NCBI GenBank assembly: GCA_963821025.1
Contig: CAWGCG010000003.1
Span: 434,001-498,000 of the forward strand
Direction: 5' to 3'
Length of the DNA stretch: 64,000 nt
Source: WHSW01 sp963821025
GTDB taxonomy: Bacteria > Actinomycetota > Thermoleophilia > Solirubrobacterales > 70-9
Shown: in pieces, positions 1-9,070 of the stretch
Layout of the letters: each line of letters opens with the position of its first letter
Position numbering within the stretch: the stretch's first letter is position 1
Made by a program: the position numbers and the translations under genes
The notes under the pieces: generated by a model
Database searches by the model: none
Seen by the model: the letters and a program-made list of their open reading frames with translations, nothing else
What the model was told of the DNA's origin: nothing

Positions 1-263
1 ACTCGCTCAGCGATCCGGACAGCTATCTCGCCGCGGCGGTCGCGCTCGAGGAAACCGGTGTCGCGACCTACAACGGGCAGGCGACCAACCTGACCCCGAA
101 GGGCCTCGCCACCGCCGCGCGGATCGCTTCGGTGGAGGCGCGACACGCTTCCTGGGTCAGGGGCCTCGCGGGGCAGCTGCCCGCGCCCCGAGGATCGGAC
201 CGCGCGATCGGCGCCGCGCGCGCCCAAACCGAGCTCTCCGAATTCGGGTTGGTGGCCCAGTGA
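1..263 (+). CDS. Ferritin-like domain protein, 3' part only
   Basis: The reading frame is open from the window edge and ends at TGA 261-263; the N-terminus lies outside the window. The visible ~86 residues carry the second half of a four-helix ferritin-like bundle: a helix with ALEETGVATY followed by one with SVEARHASW, giving the Glu and ExxH pattern expected for a di-iron or iron-binding site. It resembles the C-terminal half of the next gene, so the two look like a tandem duplication. The next gene starts at GTG 260, a 4-base overlap that suggests translational coupling. Family assignment is from these helices only; ferroxidase activity is not shown. Confidence 0.7.
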   Translation, partial: SLSDPDSYLAAAVALEETGVATYNGQATNLTPKGLATAARIASVEARHASWVRGLAGQLPAPRGSDRAIGAARAQTELSEFGLVAQ

Positions 264-967
264 GCGGCGGCGACCGACTGCCTGCGGCGCTCGGCGGGAT
301 CCCGCTGGAGACGCTCGACCGCGACGGCGCTCTCAGCGAGACCGCTGAGGAGCTTGCGCTCAGCGACCGTGGCCAGTTCTTGCGAGCGGGCGCGTTCTCG
401 CTGCTGGTCGGGGGTCTGGCCTTGCCGAGCGCGGCCCGCGCGGCAAAGGGCGACTCCGACCGCCAGATCCTCAACTACGCCCTCTCGCTCGAGTACCTGC
501 AGGCCGCGTTCTACACCGAGGCTGAACGGCTGAAGTCCCTCGAGGGGAAGTTCAAGGACCAAGCCCGGGTGGTCGGGTCCCATGAGCGCGCCCACGTGGC
601 GGCGCTCAAATCGCTGCTCGGCAAGGCAGCGATCAAGGCACCGCGATTCGACTTCCAGGGGGTGACCGAGGATCAGAAGAAGTTTCGTGAGACCGCGGTC
701 GCGTTCGAGGACCTCGGCACGGCGGCCTACAAGGCCGAGGCGCCGAAGATCAAGAATCCGGAGTACCTGGCGGCGGCGATCCGCGTGCACTCGGTCGAGG
801 CGCGGCACGCTGCCTGGATCCGGCGACTCGCCGGGGCGCTGCCGGCCCCGGCCGCGTTCGATGAGCCGAAATCGCAGAAGCAGGTGAAGCGCCTGGTCGC
901 CTCGACCAAGTTCGTGGTCGCCGACCCGGTCACCAAATCGAGCGGTAAGCCGCAGTTCACCGGCTGA
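260..967 (+). CDS. Secreted or anchored ferritin-like domain protein
   Basis: A 235-residue protein. Residues about 35-62 look like a Tat-like or lipoprotein-free signal (DRGQFLRAG, then a hydrophobic stretch ending ARAA). The ferritin-like bundle follows: SLEYLQAAFYTEA, HERAHVAAL, a third helix with FEDLGTAAY and SVEARHAAW, giving paired Glu and ExxH metal-binding positions. The family (Ferritin_2/DUF4439-like) is common in actinobacteria with unclear physiology, possibly iron or oxidative-stress handling outside the membrane. The GTG start overlaps the upstream stop by 4 bases. It is followed 5 nt later by an L,D-transpeptidase gene, so it likely belongs to one envelope operon. The export call rests on the N-terminal pattern; no twin arginine pair is present. 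Confidence 0.75.
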   Translation: MSGGDRLPAALGGIPLETLDRDGALSETAEELALSDRGQFLRAGAFSLLVGGLALPSAARAAKGDSDRQILNYALSLEYLQAAFYTEAERLKSLEGKFKDQARVVGSHERAHVAALKSLLGKAAIKAPRFDFQGVTEDQKKFRETAVAFEDLGTAAYKAEAPKIKNPEYLAAAIRVHSVEARHAAWIRRLAGALPAPAAFDEPKSQKQVKRLVASTKFVVADPVTKSSGKPQFTG

Positions 968-972
968 CCCGG

Positions 973-1764
973 TTGGACCCGAGGCACCGACAGCTCCTCG
1001 GGGCGTTCGGCGCTGTCGCAGTGCTGCTCGTCGGCGCGGGGGCGGTCGTGGCGCTCGTCGGTTCCTCCGAGGGGGCGCCGCGATCCGATCTGTCGCTGCC
1101 GAAGCCGCAGGAGCCGGCGTTCGTGGTCCGCCATCCCGCCAAGCTCGAGGCGTCCCCGCATCTATCCGCGTGGGCGTCGGTGCGCCGCGCGACGCTCGCC
1201 CGGCGAGCGCCGAGCCGGACATCCGCTGCGGTGGCGCCGGTCGCCGAGCTCACCCCCGAGGGGACCAGGAACGTGGTTCAGGTGCTCGGTCGTGAACGTC
1301 GTGGCGGCGAGATCTGGCTCGAGGCCCGCCTGCCGGCCGGGGCCTCGGAGCTCCGAGGGTGGATCGCGCGCTCGGCGCTCGGAGGCTATGAGTTCGTTTC
1401 CACCCACCTGGTCGTCGATCGCGCCCGCCAACGGGCGACCCTGCTGCGCGACGGCAAGCCGGTTTTTCACAGCGTTGTCGGCGTCGGCCAGCCGGGCTCG
1501 CCGACGCCGCCCGGGCAGTTCTACATTCGCAACCGGCTGACCCGCTATGCGAGCCCGGCATACGGCCCGATCGCTTTCGGCACCAGCGCCCGCTCCGATC
1601 AGCTCACCGACTGGCCGGCGGGCGGGTTCATCGGCATCCACGGGACCGATCAGCCGGAGTTGCTCCCGGGACGGGTCTCTCACGGCTGTATCCGGATGCC
1701 CAACTCGGCGATCCGGCGACTCGATCGGTTGATGCCGATCGGCACGCCGCTGACGATCCGATGA
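973..1764 (+). CDS. L,D-transpeptidase, YkuD family
   Basis: A 263-residue cell-wall enzyme starting at TTG 973. Residues 9-31 form a signal anchor. A region about 75-135 resembles an SH3-like wall-binding domain (VVQVLGRER ... LRGWIARSALGG), and the YkuD catalytic domain spans about 142-263. The catalytic signature is intact: His223 in IHGTD and SHGCIR at 236-241 with nucleophile Cys239 and Arg241. Such enzymes make 3-3 peptidoglycan cross-links or attach proteins to the wall. The gene follows the ferritin-like genes closely and overlaps the next start by ATGA (1761-1764), so it is probably cotranscribed. The family call is firm; the specific substrate is not known. Confidence 0.88.
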   Translation: MDPRHRQLLGAFGAVAVLLVGAGAVVALVGSSEGAPRSDLSLPKPQEPAFVVRHPAKLEASPHLSAWASVRRATLARRAPSRTSAAVAPVAELTPEGTRNVVQVLGRERRGGEIWLEARLPAGASELRGWIARSALGGYEFVSTHLVVDRARQRATLLRDGKPVFHSVVGVGQPGSPTPPGQFYIRNRLTRYASPAYGPIAFGTSARSDQLTDWPAGGFIGIHGTDQPELLPGRVSHGCIRMPNSAIRRLDRLMPIGTPLTIR

Positions 1765-2156
1765 CTGCCGGGCTGGTTGCCGACGCGCCCGTGCTCTCGG
1801 CGTGCCGGATCGAGACGAGCCCGCGTCGCTTGCGCGCCGGGCTCGAGCGGCTCGAGGTGGCGCTCGAAGCGACGACCGACCGCCGTTCTCGGAGGTCGGT
1901 CCGGGTCGCATTTGGCGGCTTGATGGCGTGGTGGGTCGAGCACGGGATGGCGCGCGAACCGCTTGTCGTCGAGGTCGTCCGACTGCCCGCGACCGTCCGC
2001 CTCCAGGTATCAGCGGCCGCCAGCGACCCGGGAGCCGAGTTTTGGCAGGCGCTCTGCGAATCCCAGGACCCGCACACGGATGGCGCGGTCGTGTCGGCGA
2101 TCGGCCCCGGCCTGGGGGCTTTGATCGAGCTCCCCGCAAGCGCGACGTCGGCGTAG
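1761..2156 (+). CDS. Hypothetical protein, function not recognised
   Basis: A 131-residue protein beginning at ATG 1761, overlapping the transpeptidase stop by 4 bases. I see no signal peptide, membrane segment or catalytic motif. The middle part (MAREPLVVEVVRLPATVRLQV) faintly resembles the beta strands of an anti-sigma-factor kinase-like ATPase, but no N- or G-box is visible, so I do not claim it. The stop is TAG 2154-2156; the same frame then stays open with no canonical start until 2319, where the next gene is read. Translational coupling with the transpeptidase is the main evidence that it is real. Confidence 0.5.
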   Translation: MTAGLVADAPVLSACRIETSPRRLRAGLERLEVALEATTDRRSRRSVRVAFGGLMAWWVEHGMAREPLVVEVVRLPATVRLQVSAAASDPGAEFWQALCESQDPHTDGAVVSAIGPGLGALIELPASATSA

Positions 2157-2318
2157 CCGGCCGGAAGGCGGCCCGGGCCGGGTGGGGCTATCGTCTGCGC
2201 CGGCGGCAGATCTCGGGAATCCGATCGGGGGCGCAGGATCAGGCTCAAGCACGCAATCAAGACCGGCTCGGCTCGTCGCCGCTGGCGTGTTCCGGGACTG
2301 TGCGCGCTGGCGCTGGCG

Positions 2319-3776
2319 TTGGCGCTGCCGGCGGCGGCGGGCGCCGCCGAGCGCATCTACTGGTCCGACTACGACGCCGGGAAGATCTCGTGGGCGAACG
2401 TCGACGGCAGCGGCGGCGGCGTCCTGCCGACGCTCGGGGCGACGATGAACGGCCCGATGGGGATGACGCTCGACCCGGCCGCCGGCAGGGTCTACTGGGC
2501 CAACTGGGGACCCTCGGATGACCCCGGCCACACGATTGCCTACGCCAACCTCGACGGCAGCGGCGGTGGCACCCTGCCGATCCCGCAGAGCATCGTCGAC
2601 GGGCCGCACGGACTGGCGATCGATCCCGCTGCCGGCCGCATCTACTGGCCCAACTTCAACGGCGACTCGATCGGCTGGTACGACCTCGACGGCTCCGGCT
2701 CCGGCCTCCTCAACACGGGCTCGGCGGCGACTGTCAGCGGACCACGCGGAGTCGCGATCGATCCCTCTGCCGGCCGGATCTACTGGGCGAACCACGGTGC
2801 CGATGAGATGGGGACGACGATCTCCTACGCAGCTCTCGACGGTAGCGGCCGGGGCGGTGACCTGATCACATCGGGACCGCCGATGACGATCGAGGGCCCC
2901 GAGGGGGTGGCGATCGATCCGGTCACCCGCAGGATCTATTGGGGCAACTACAGCGTCGCCGACTCGATCGCCTACGCGAGCCTCAGCGGCGGTCCACCGC
3001 ACCAGCTCAACACCACCGGGGCGACGACGAGCCTCCCGCACGGGGTCGCGCTGGACCCGGTCTCGCGGCGTATCTACTGGCCCAATTTCAACAACGCCAA
3101 CAACCCGATCTCCTGGGCCGCCCTCAACGGCGGTGGAGGTCGCGACCTCGCGACCCCGGGTGCGTCACGGCAGCGGCCCGTCCTCCCGGCGCTGCTCGAC
3201 GCACCGAAGCCCTTCGGCGCCCCGGTCATCACCGACCCCACCGGGGGCAAGGGCACATCGCTGCACTGCGGGCGCGGCGCCTGGGCGCCCGACGCGCTTT
3301 CCTCGCTGCTCTACCGGGCGCCGCGGAGCTTCTCCTACCGCTGGGACCGCGACGGCGCCGAGATTCCCGGCGCGAGCGCCGACACGATCGAGGTCGACGC
3401 CGGCGGCAGCTACCGCTGCGACGTCAGCGCCCGCAATGCCGCCGGCTCGGCGAGCCAGGCGAGTGCCGTCTACGAGATCCCCTCGAACGCGTTCAAGCTG
3501 GCGAAGCTGAAGCGAAACAAGCGCAAGGGCACGGCGAAGTTGACGGTGAAGATCCCGGGCCCGGGCAAGCTGAAGCTCGCCCGCTCGAAGAAGCTGCGGG
3601 GCGACCGCGAGCGCGACAAGGGTGGCAGGGCGAAGCTCGCGGTGAAGCCGCGCGGCAGCGCCGCGAAGAAGCTCGAGCGCCGCGGCCGGGCGAAGGTCAA
3701 GCTCACCGTCACCTACACCCCCGACGGCGGGCCGATGAACGCCAAGGCCAAGCGGATCAAGCTGATCCAACGCTAA
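2319..3776 (+). CDS. Secreted YWTD/NHL-like beta-propeller protein with Lys-rich C-terminal module
   Basis: The protein is built of about six propeller blades, each containing a variant of IYWxN followed by DGSGGG (for example RIYWSDYDAGKISWANVDGSG), like low-density-lipoprotein-receptor class B or NHL repeats. An Ig-like segment (about residues 305-395, FSYRWDRDGAEIPGA, two Cys) and a very basic tail (KLAKLKRNKRKGTAKL and following) finish it. TTG 2319 is the first canonical start, but it lies inside a signal peptide: codons from 2241 read RLKHAIKTGSARRRWRVPG and then LCALALALALPAAA. No ATG, GTG or TTG precedes this in frame back to the upstream stop at 2154, so the true start is probably unusual (ATC 2238 is one candidate). 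It is likely extracellular; the ligand is unknown. Confidence 0.75.
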   Translation: MALPAAAGAAERIYWSDYDAGKISWANVDGSGGGVLPTLGATMNGPMGMTLDPAAGRVYWANWGPSDDPGHTIAYANLDGSGGGTLPIPQSIVDGPHGLAIDPAAGRIYWPNFNGDSIGWYDLDGSGSGLLNTGSAATVSGPRGVAIDPSAGRIYWANHGADEMGTTISYAALDGSGRGGDLITSGPPMTIEGPEGVAIDPVTRRIYWGNYSVADSIAYASLSGGPPHQLNTTGATTSLPHGVALDPVSRRIYWPNFNNANNPISWAALNGGGGRDLATPGASRQRPVLPALLDAPKPFGAPVITDPTGGKGTSLHCGRGAWAPDALSSLLYRAPRSFSYRWDRDGAEIPGASADTIEVDAGGSYRCDVSARNAAGSASQASAVYEIPSNAFKLAKLKRNKRKGTAKLTVKIPGPGKLKLARSKKLRGDRERDKGGRAKLAVKPRGSAAKKLERRGRAKVKLTVTYTPDGGPMNAKAKRIKLIQR

Positions 3777-3782
3777 CTCGGC

Positions 3783-4664
3783 GTGGGCGAGCCGATCGAC
3801 GACGGACGGGCGGTGAGGCTCGCCGACGGGGTCGAGCTACCGATGCTTGGTCTCGGCGTCTGGCAGATCCCCGACGGCCCTGAGGCGCAGCGGGCAGTCG
3901 AATGGGCGTTGGAGGCCGGCTACAGACACATCGACACGGCGCAGGTCTACGGCAACGAGGCCAGCGTCGGTCGCGCCGTCGCCGAGAGCTCGATTCCGCG
4001 GGACGAGCTCTTCATCACGACCAAGTTCCTGCCGACCCGAAGCGACCCCGAGGAGGAGGCGAAGCGAAGCCTGGAGCGCCTCGGCATCGACCGTCTCGAC
4101 CTCTACCTGGTTCATTGGCCGCGAGGGAAACCCCGGCGGCCGTGGCCCGGGATGGAGAGAGCGCTCGAACGGGGTCTGACGCGGTCGATCGGGGTCAGCA
4201 ATTACGGCGTCGGCGACCTGGAGCAGGTGCTCGCCGGTGGTGGGGAATCTCCGGTCGTCAACCAGGTTCAGTTCAATCCGTTCAGATTCCGGCGCTCGCT
4301 GCTCGAGGCCTGCGCTCGCCGAGCGATCGTGCTCGAGGCATACAGTCCGCTGACCCAGGCGAGAAAGCTCGATCATCCGGTGGTCCTGAACGTGGCCGAG
4401 GGTTGCGGGCACACGCCGGCGCAGGTCGTCCTCCGCTGGGCTGTGCAGCACGGGGTTCCGGTGATCCCCAAGTCATCGCGGCGCGAGCGCATCGTCGAGA
4501 ACTCGCGGATCTTCGACTTCGCGATCGGCGAGGAGGAGATGCGACAACTCGATGCGCTCGACCAGACCGGCGGAACGGGCCAGGCCCTGAAGCGGGTGGG
4601 CTGGACGGCGCCGGAGCGAGCTCGGTCGGCCGCCGGTCAGCTCGCCAGGAGGCTCACCGGCTAG
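3783..4664 (+). CDS. Aldo/keto reductase
   Basis: A 293-residue NAD(P)H-dependent oxidoreductase of the AKR superfamily, close in pattern to 2,5-diketo-gluconate reductase-type enzymes. The TIM barrel is complete. The catalytic tetrad is visible as Asp51 and Tyr56 in HIDTAQVYGNE, Lys81 in TTKF and His111 in LVHWP. The cofactor-binding end is represented by VIPKSSRRERIVEN. The start is GTG 3783, 6 nt after the propeller gene stop, so cotranscription is likely. The C-terminal tail after residue 265 is longer and more basic than usual. The physiological substrate cannot be read from sequence. Confidence 0.9.
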   Translation: MGEPIDDGRAVRLADGVELPMLGLGVWQIPDGPEAQRAVEWALEAGYRHIDTAQVYGNEASVGRAVAESSIPRDELFITTKFLPTRSDPEEEAKRSLERLGIDRLDLYLVHWPRGKPRRPWPGMERALERGLTRSIGVSNYGVGDLEQVLAGGGESPVVNQVQFNPFRFRRSLLEACARRAIVLEAYSPLTQARKLDHPVVLNVAEGCGHTPAQVVLRWAVQHGVPVIPKSSRRERIVENSRIFDFAIGEEEMRQLDALDQTGGTGQALKRVGWTAPERARSAAGQLARRLTG

Positions 4665-4713
4665 CGACCGGTGCGCCCGGCGGTCTCGGCGGTGATGTCG
4701 TTCGTGCTCTCGC

Positions 4714-7161
4714 TCACCGGTGGCCGCTGAAGGAGATCACCTGCTGGATCCCGCTGGGCCGGTTCGTGTAGCGCATCGTGTAGGGGAGCACGCCCGGCGC
4801 GAACTCGATCCTCTCGGCGGTCGCGTCGGCGCGCCAGTCGCGCGGGTTGGCGGTGCCCTGGGCGTCGGTGAGCGCCTGGCCGGCGGCGGCAAGCGCGCGC
4901 CAGACCGCTCGCTGACAGGCACCGAGCCTTCCCTTGCCGCAGTAGGAGACGTTGAGTGGCGCCTTCGTCTTCAGCCCCAGCAGGTCACGGATGTCGCGGT
5001 CGAAGTACTGGTACCAGCCCGAGTACTGGCCGCCCGGAGGCGCATCGAAGCGACCGACGAGGCCGGCGAACTCCTCCAGTTGAGGGCCCAGTCGAGGCTT
5101 CATCAGGGCGTCGGCGATCAGGTCCCAGGAGCCGTCCATGACCGCGGCCCCCGGATCGTCGATGAACCCGTCGAGGTCACGATCGAGCCGGCTGCCGCCG
5201 TGGCGCTTCCACTGCCGCATGGTCGCCAGCATCTGATCGACCTGCGGCGTCGGCGCCGGCGAGCCCCTCAAGAGCTTGTTCAGCAGCGGTACCGTGTCGA
5301 TCGCGCGGATGTCCTGGGTCGCCGCGGCGTTCATCGCCGAAGCGACCGAGGCCAGCGACCACCTGCCGCCCCGCTCGAGCCGGGCGAGGTTCTTGTCGAG
5401 GAGATCGATCCGGCCGACGGAGCCGTTTCGGTTCCACTGGTCGTCGGCGGCGCCGAAGCCGAGCGCCGCACCCTGGTTCCAGTTGGTGATCGTCCCGTCC
5501 TCGGGGTCGACGCCCTGCATGTGGCCCCGCTTCGGGAGGAAGCCCGTCCATTCGTACTTGCCGGTGCCGATCGTCGGCAGGCCGGGATCGACGTTCTTGT
5601 GGCGAAGCGGGGCCAGGCCGCTGGTGAACATCGCGATGTGCTTGCTGTCGATGTAAAACGAGTTGAACGTCTGCGGCGTCTTGTTGGCGGCATTGAAGAA
5701 CGACTTCGGCGAATCGACCTGGCCGTTCGAGAGGCGCCGGAAGAAGAGCTGGTCGAGCGTGTCCTTGCCGTAGCTCGAGCGCTTCGAGGAGATCGCCACG
5801 CGGCGCCCGTCGACGGTCGCGTAGCCGACCACCGGGCCGTGGACGGTGCGCAGGAAACTGACCGGATCGCCGTCCAGGGTGCCGGCGTCGAAGCGCTCCA
5901 TCTCCAAGCATTCGCCGTTGTAGCGATAGGTGGTGTCGCTGCCGTTGCAGAGGGTCTCGGCGTACTGATCGATGATGTCGACGTCGGCCGAGGTCAGGGT
6001 GTTGGAGAAATCCTCGCCGCGGCCGATCAGCAGGTAGCCGGGAAACGGCGCCGAGGTCGCGCCCCGCCAGTTGAGGTCGCCGGCGTGCATGTCGATCTCG
6101 TAGGTGAGGCCGGGGTAGAAATAACCGATCTGGGGGCCGCCGACCATCAGCGGCCGCCCGGTCTTGGAGCGCTGCTTGGTGATCATCAGCGTGTTCGACG
6201 CCTGGGTTTGGTCGAGGCGCGAGGCGCGCGCGTTCGGGGCAGCCGGGGTCGGGGTGAAGCTCCCCGGGTCGAGGACGACGCTGCCCTTGGCCTGCTTCGG
6301 GATCGAGCCGTAGGGGAAGCGGCCGTCGACGGAGGTGGCGAGCTCGGGGTTCTTGAACTGGCGCAGGTCGTTGAAGACCTTCTTGCCCTTGCGCTGTCCG
6401 AGCCGCTGCTCGAGCCCGCCGAGGAACTGCGAGCGCCGGGCCTCGTCGCCGCCGCCCTGGCCGAGGAACTGGCCCTTGAGCGCGTTGAGCGCATAGACGT
6501 CGTTGCGCGTCCATGGCTGAATCGCCGAGCCGATCGAGGCGCGGTAACCGTTGATTCCCTGGATGAAGGTGTCGATGTCGGCGAGCACCGCCTGGCCCTC
6601 GGGGCCGGCGGCCTCGAGCACGGCGGTCTGTTCGGCCACCTCGGCCTCGGTCTCGGCGCTGGGGACGAAGCTCTTAAGCCCGGTGACCAGCCCGATCGCG
6701 CTCAGCCCCGGGGCGTCGATCGCGGCGACGCGGGCGTTGTAGCGCGCCTGCTCCAGGAGCAGGCCGCGGTCCTCGGCGGCGATCCAACCGGCGGCCCAGA
6801 CGCCGTCATCGTGGGTGGCGCCGGTGACGTGAGGGACGTTGAACCGATCGCGCTCGATCGTCACGCCGGGCCTCGGCACCGCCTCGATGGTCGCGGGCCC
6901 GTCGGCGTCGACGCCGAAGCGCTCGGACTTGAAGTATGTGGCGAGGTCCGCGTCGCCGACCTGGCCGAAGAGGGGGGTGAGCCCGTCGTAGAGCTGCGCC
7001 TGCGAGTCGGCGCCCGGCGGCGGCGGGGCGCCTCCCCACTGGCCCGAGGGGATGATGTTGCGCGCGGTCTGCGCGTAGTCCTTGTAGTCCGCGTCGGCGA
7101 CCGGCGCCAGCGCCAGCGAGAGCACACCGACGATCCCCGCGACCCTGCCAAACGTCCCCAT
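4714..7161 (-). CDS. Penicillin acylase family Ntn-hydrolase, secreted
   Basis: An 815-residue precursor with an N-terminal signal peptide (residues 1-24, ending VADAD). It matches the penicillin/aculeacin/AHL acylase layout: an alpha chain with GWIAAEDRGLLLEQARYNAR (about 125-144), a spacer, then the expected autoproteolytic junction ASN at 321-323 with Ser322 as the likely N-terminal nucleophile of the beta chain (SNTLMI, then GGPQIGYFYPG). These enzymes hydrolyse amide bonds of acylated substrates such as beta-lactams, lipopeptides or homoserine lactones. A GGAGGAG Shine-Dalgarno sits about 9 nt before ATG. It is divergent from the membrane protein at 7285 and convergent with the reductase. 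Substrate is unknown. Confidence 0.88.
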   Translation of the reverse strand: MGTFGRVAGIVGVLSLALAPVADADYKDYAQTARNIIPSGQWGGAPPPPGADSQAQLYDGLTPLFGQVGDADLATYFKSERFGVDADGPATIEAVPRPGVTIERDRFNVPHVTGATHDDGVWAAGWIAAEDRGLLLEQARYNARVAAIDAPGLSAIGLVTGLKSFVPSAETEAEVAEQTAVLEAAGPEGQAVLADIDTFIQGINGYRASIGSAIQPWTRNDVYALNALKGQFLGQGGGDEARRSQFLGGLEQRLGQRKGKKVFNDLRQFKNPELATSVDGRFPYGSIPKQAKGSVVLDPGSFTPTPAAPNARASRLDQTQASNTLMITKQRSKTGRPLMVGGPQIGYFYPGLTYEIDMHAGDLNWRGATSAPFPGYLLIGRGEDFSNTLTSADVDIIDQYAETLCNGSDTTYRYNGECLEMERFDAGTLDGDPVSFLRTVHGPVVGYATVDGRRVAISSKRSSYGKDTLDQLFFRRLSNGQVDSPKSFFNAANKTPQTFNSFYIDSKHIAMFTSGLAPLRHKNVDPGLPTIGTGKYEWTGFLPKRGHMQGVDPEDGTITNWNQGAALGFGAADDQWNRNGSVGRIDLLDKNLARLERGGRWSLASVASAMNAAATQDIRAIDTVPLLNKLLRGSPAPTPQVDQMLATMRQWKRHGGSRLDRDLDGFIDDPGAAVMDGSWDLIADALMKPRLGPQLEEFAGLVGRFDAPPGGQYSGWYQYFDRDIRDLLGLKTKAPLNVSYCGKGRLGACQRAVWRALAAAGQALTDAQGTANPRDWRADATAERIEFAPGVLPYTMRYTNRPSGIQQVISFSGHR

Positions 7162-7270
7162 CCAGCCATCTCCTCCGTGATCTCGCCGGGCGCCGGCAAA
7201 CGGCGGTCCCGCTGCAACTCTCTCGACGCGGACCCTATCTGAACGCCCGCCCGCGCACCGGGGCCGGGTA

Positions 7271-7276
7271 TATAAG
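7271..7276 (+). promoter_or_regulatory. Putative -10 element for the membrane-protein gene
   Basis: TATAAG lies 8 nt before ATG 7285, so a transcript starting about 7 nt downstream of the hexamer would begin at or next to the start codon (leaderless). No clear -35 is visible. Confidence 0.5.
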
Positions 7277-7284
7277 AGCGCCCA

Positions 7285-9042
7285 ATGCTCGGGACCTACG
7301 CCTGCCTGCTGCTGATCGGCGGCGCCTCGAGCGTCATCGGACAGGCGGTGTTCGCGCTCGGCGGCCGCCGCAGCTGGAGCGGGTTGGCGCCCGCGGTCGG
7401 CCTCGCGGTCCTGATCTCACTCGCCTGGGCGACCGTGCGCCTACCGGGGGAGGGGGTGACGGCCCTGATCGCCCTCGGGGCGTTGACCGCGATCGCCGGC
7501 GTCGTCGTCTGGCGTCGGCGACCCGGATTCGAGCGCGGCGAAGTGCGGCTGAAGATCGCCGTCGCGATCGGCGCGATCGTGCTTGCGTCGCTGCCGTTCT
7601 TGGTTGAGTGGCGCTTCGGCATCCTCGGGACCGGCCTCAACCCCGACATGTCCCAGCACCTGTTCGCCACCGACCGGCTCGCGTCGGGCGACACCGAGCG
7701 ACTGATTTCCGAGGGCTATCCGCTCGGGCCGCACGCGCTGGTGGTCGCGCTTTCGCAACCGGGCCCGGGGTTGGTGCAGGCGTTCAACGGGCTGATGATC
7801 GCCACCGCGGTCGCCACCTGCCTGGCCGCCCTGGCGGCGATCGCCCGGCCGCCGACCTCGCTGGCGGTCGCCGCGGCTCTGACCGCGGGCTTTGCCTACC
7901 TGCTCGCCTCCAACTACATCCAAGGGGCGTTCAAGGAGGCGCTGGCGGCGCTCTTCCTGTTGGCGTTCGCGATCGGGTTGGCCGAGCTCGCAGGTGGCGG
8001 GCCCGAGCGCCGGCCCGTTCGGCGAGCGCTGCGGGCGCTGCCGCTGGTGGCGCTCGCGGCCGGCGCGGTTTACGCCTACAGCTTCCCGGGCCTGCTCTGG
8101 CTCGGGGGTGCGCTCGGGGTCTGGACGGCGATCGAGCTCGGCCGGGGACTTCGTCGCGGCGGCGCAGCAGAGGCGCTGCGCCTGGTGCGCCTGGCGGCGC
8201 CGACCGCGCTCGCCGGCTTCGCGATGCTCGCGATCGCGATCGCCCCCGAGCTCGGGCGAATCGTCGAGTTCGCGTCGTTCGAGACCTTCGATCCCGAGGG
8301 CCCGGGGCTCGGCAACCTGTTCAACCGGATCTCGCCTCTGGAGGCGCTCGGGATCTGGCCCTCCGGTGATTTCCGGCTCGAGCCGGGGGACGGCGGCGTC
8401 CCGGCCGCGCTCTTCTATCTCGGCGCCGGCTTCGGTGCTGCGGCGCTCGGCTATGGCCTCCTGCGCTGGCTACGGGCGGGCGAGCGGGCGGTCCCCGCTG
8501 CGCTGCTCGGCGCGGCCATGCTGTGGCTTTACGCGCTCACCGCGGGCACCCCGTATCAGGAGGCAAAGGCGCTGGTCGTGCTCGCGCCGCTGGTCGCGCT
8601 GATCTCGGTCCGGGCGCTGGCACGCGAGGCACCGCGCGCGATCGCGGTTGCCTTCATCATCGCCGCCGGCGGCTCGGCGGTGCTGGCGCTCGTCAACGGC
8701 CCGGTCGGCCCGAGCGCCTACTCGCCCGCGCTCGCCGAGCTGCGCAGCAAGCTCGGCCCGCGCTCGACCATCGTCTTCGGGCCCCCCGAGCTGCTCTCCG
8801 AACAGCAGGGGCGCGACTACCTCAACTGGGAGCTTCGCGACAACCGGATCTGTATCGAGCCCTTCGAGGACGGGGTCACCAAGCCGCCCCGCGGCGCGTC
8901 CGTCTTGCGCGTGCTCTTGGACGATCAGGGCGCGGTCGTTCCCGACGGCGCCTCACTCGTTCGCGGCGCGCCGCTCGCCGACGAGCCCTGCGCCCTGATC
9001 GGCGACCGCGCGCGCGCCGATCCGGGCACCGCCGGCGAGTGA
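7285..9042 (+). CDS. Large polytopic membrane protein, possibly GT-C-like
   Basis: A 585-residue protein with about a dozen hydrophobic segments from residue 3 to about 475, followed by a soluble C-terminal domain (about 480-585). A loop after the third or fourth segment reads NPDMSQHLFATDRL and then EGYPLGPHAL; an acidic residue near His in the first large external loop is the position used by GT-C glycosyltransferases that take polyprenyl-linked sugars. On this basis it may be an envelope glycosyltransferase, but that is inference. It starts at ATG 7285 with a -10-like hexamer immediately upstream and ends 28 nt before thrS. Confidence 0.72.
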   Translation: MLGTYACLLLIGGASSVIGQAVFALGGRRSWSGLAPAVGLAVLISLAWATVRLPGEGVTALIALGALTAIAGVVVWRRRPGFERGEVRLKIAVAIGAIVLASLPFLVEWRFGILGTGLNPDMSQHLFATDRLASGDTERLISEGYPLGPHALVVALSQPGPGLVQAFNGLMIATAVATCLAALAAIARPPTSLAVAAALTAGFAYLLASNYIQGAFKEALAALFLLAFAIGLAELAGGGPERRPVRRALRALPLVALAAGAVYAYSFPGLLWLGGALGVWTAIELGRGLRRGGAAEALRLVRLAAPTALAGFAMLAIAIAPELGRIVEFASFETFDPEGPGLGNLFNRISPLEALGIWPSGDFRLEPGDGGVPAALFYLGAGFGAAALGYGLLRWLRAGERAVPAALLGAAMLWLYALTAGTPYQEAKALVVLAPLVALISVRALAREAPRAIAVAFIIAAGGSAVLALVNGPVGPSAYSPALAELRSKLGPRSTIVFGPPELLSEQQGRDYLNWELRDNRICIEPFEDGVTKPPRGASVLRVLLDDQGAVVPDGASLVRGAPLADEPCALIGDRARADPGTAGE

Positions 9043-9056
9043 CGGATTGCCTCATC

Positions 9057-9062
9057 TAGCAT
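9057..9062 (+). promoter_or_regulatory. Putative -10 element for thrS
   Basis: TAGCAT lies 8 nt before ATG 9071. The hexamer includes the ATG at 9061, which argues that the start is 9071 and not an upstream codon. Confidence 0.5.
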
Positions 9063-9070
9063 GGCCGCCG

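Noticed and set aside
4720..7242. 840-codon plus-strand open frame opposite the penicillin acylase gene
   Set aside because: Antisense shadow. The minus-strand protein has a signal peptide and acylase motifs; the plus-strand translation is low in aromatic and repetitive in Ala/Arg/Val with no domain.
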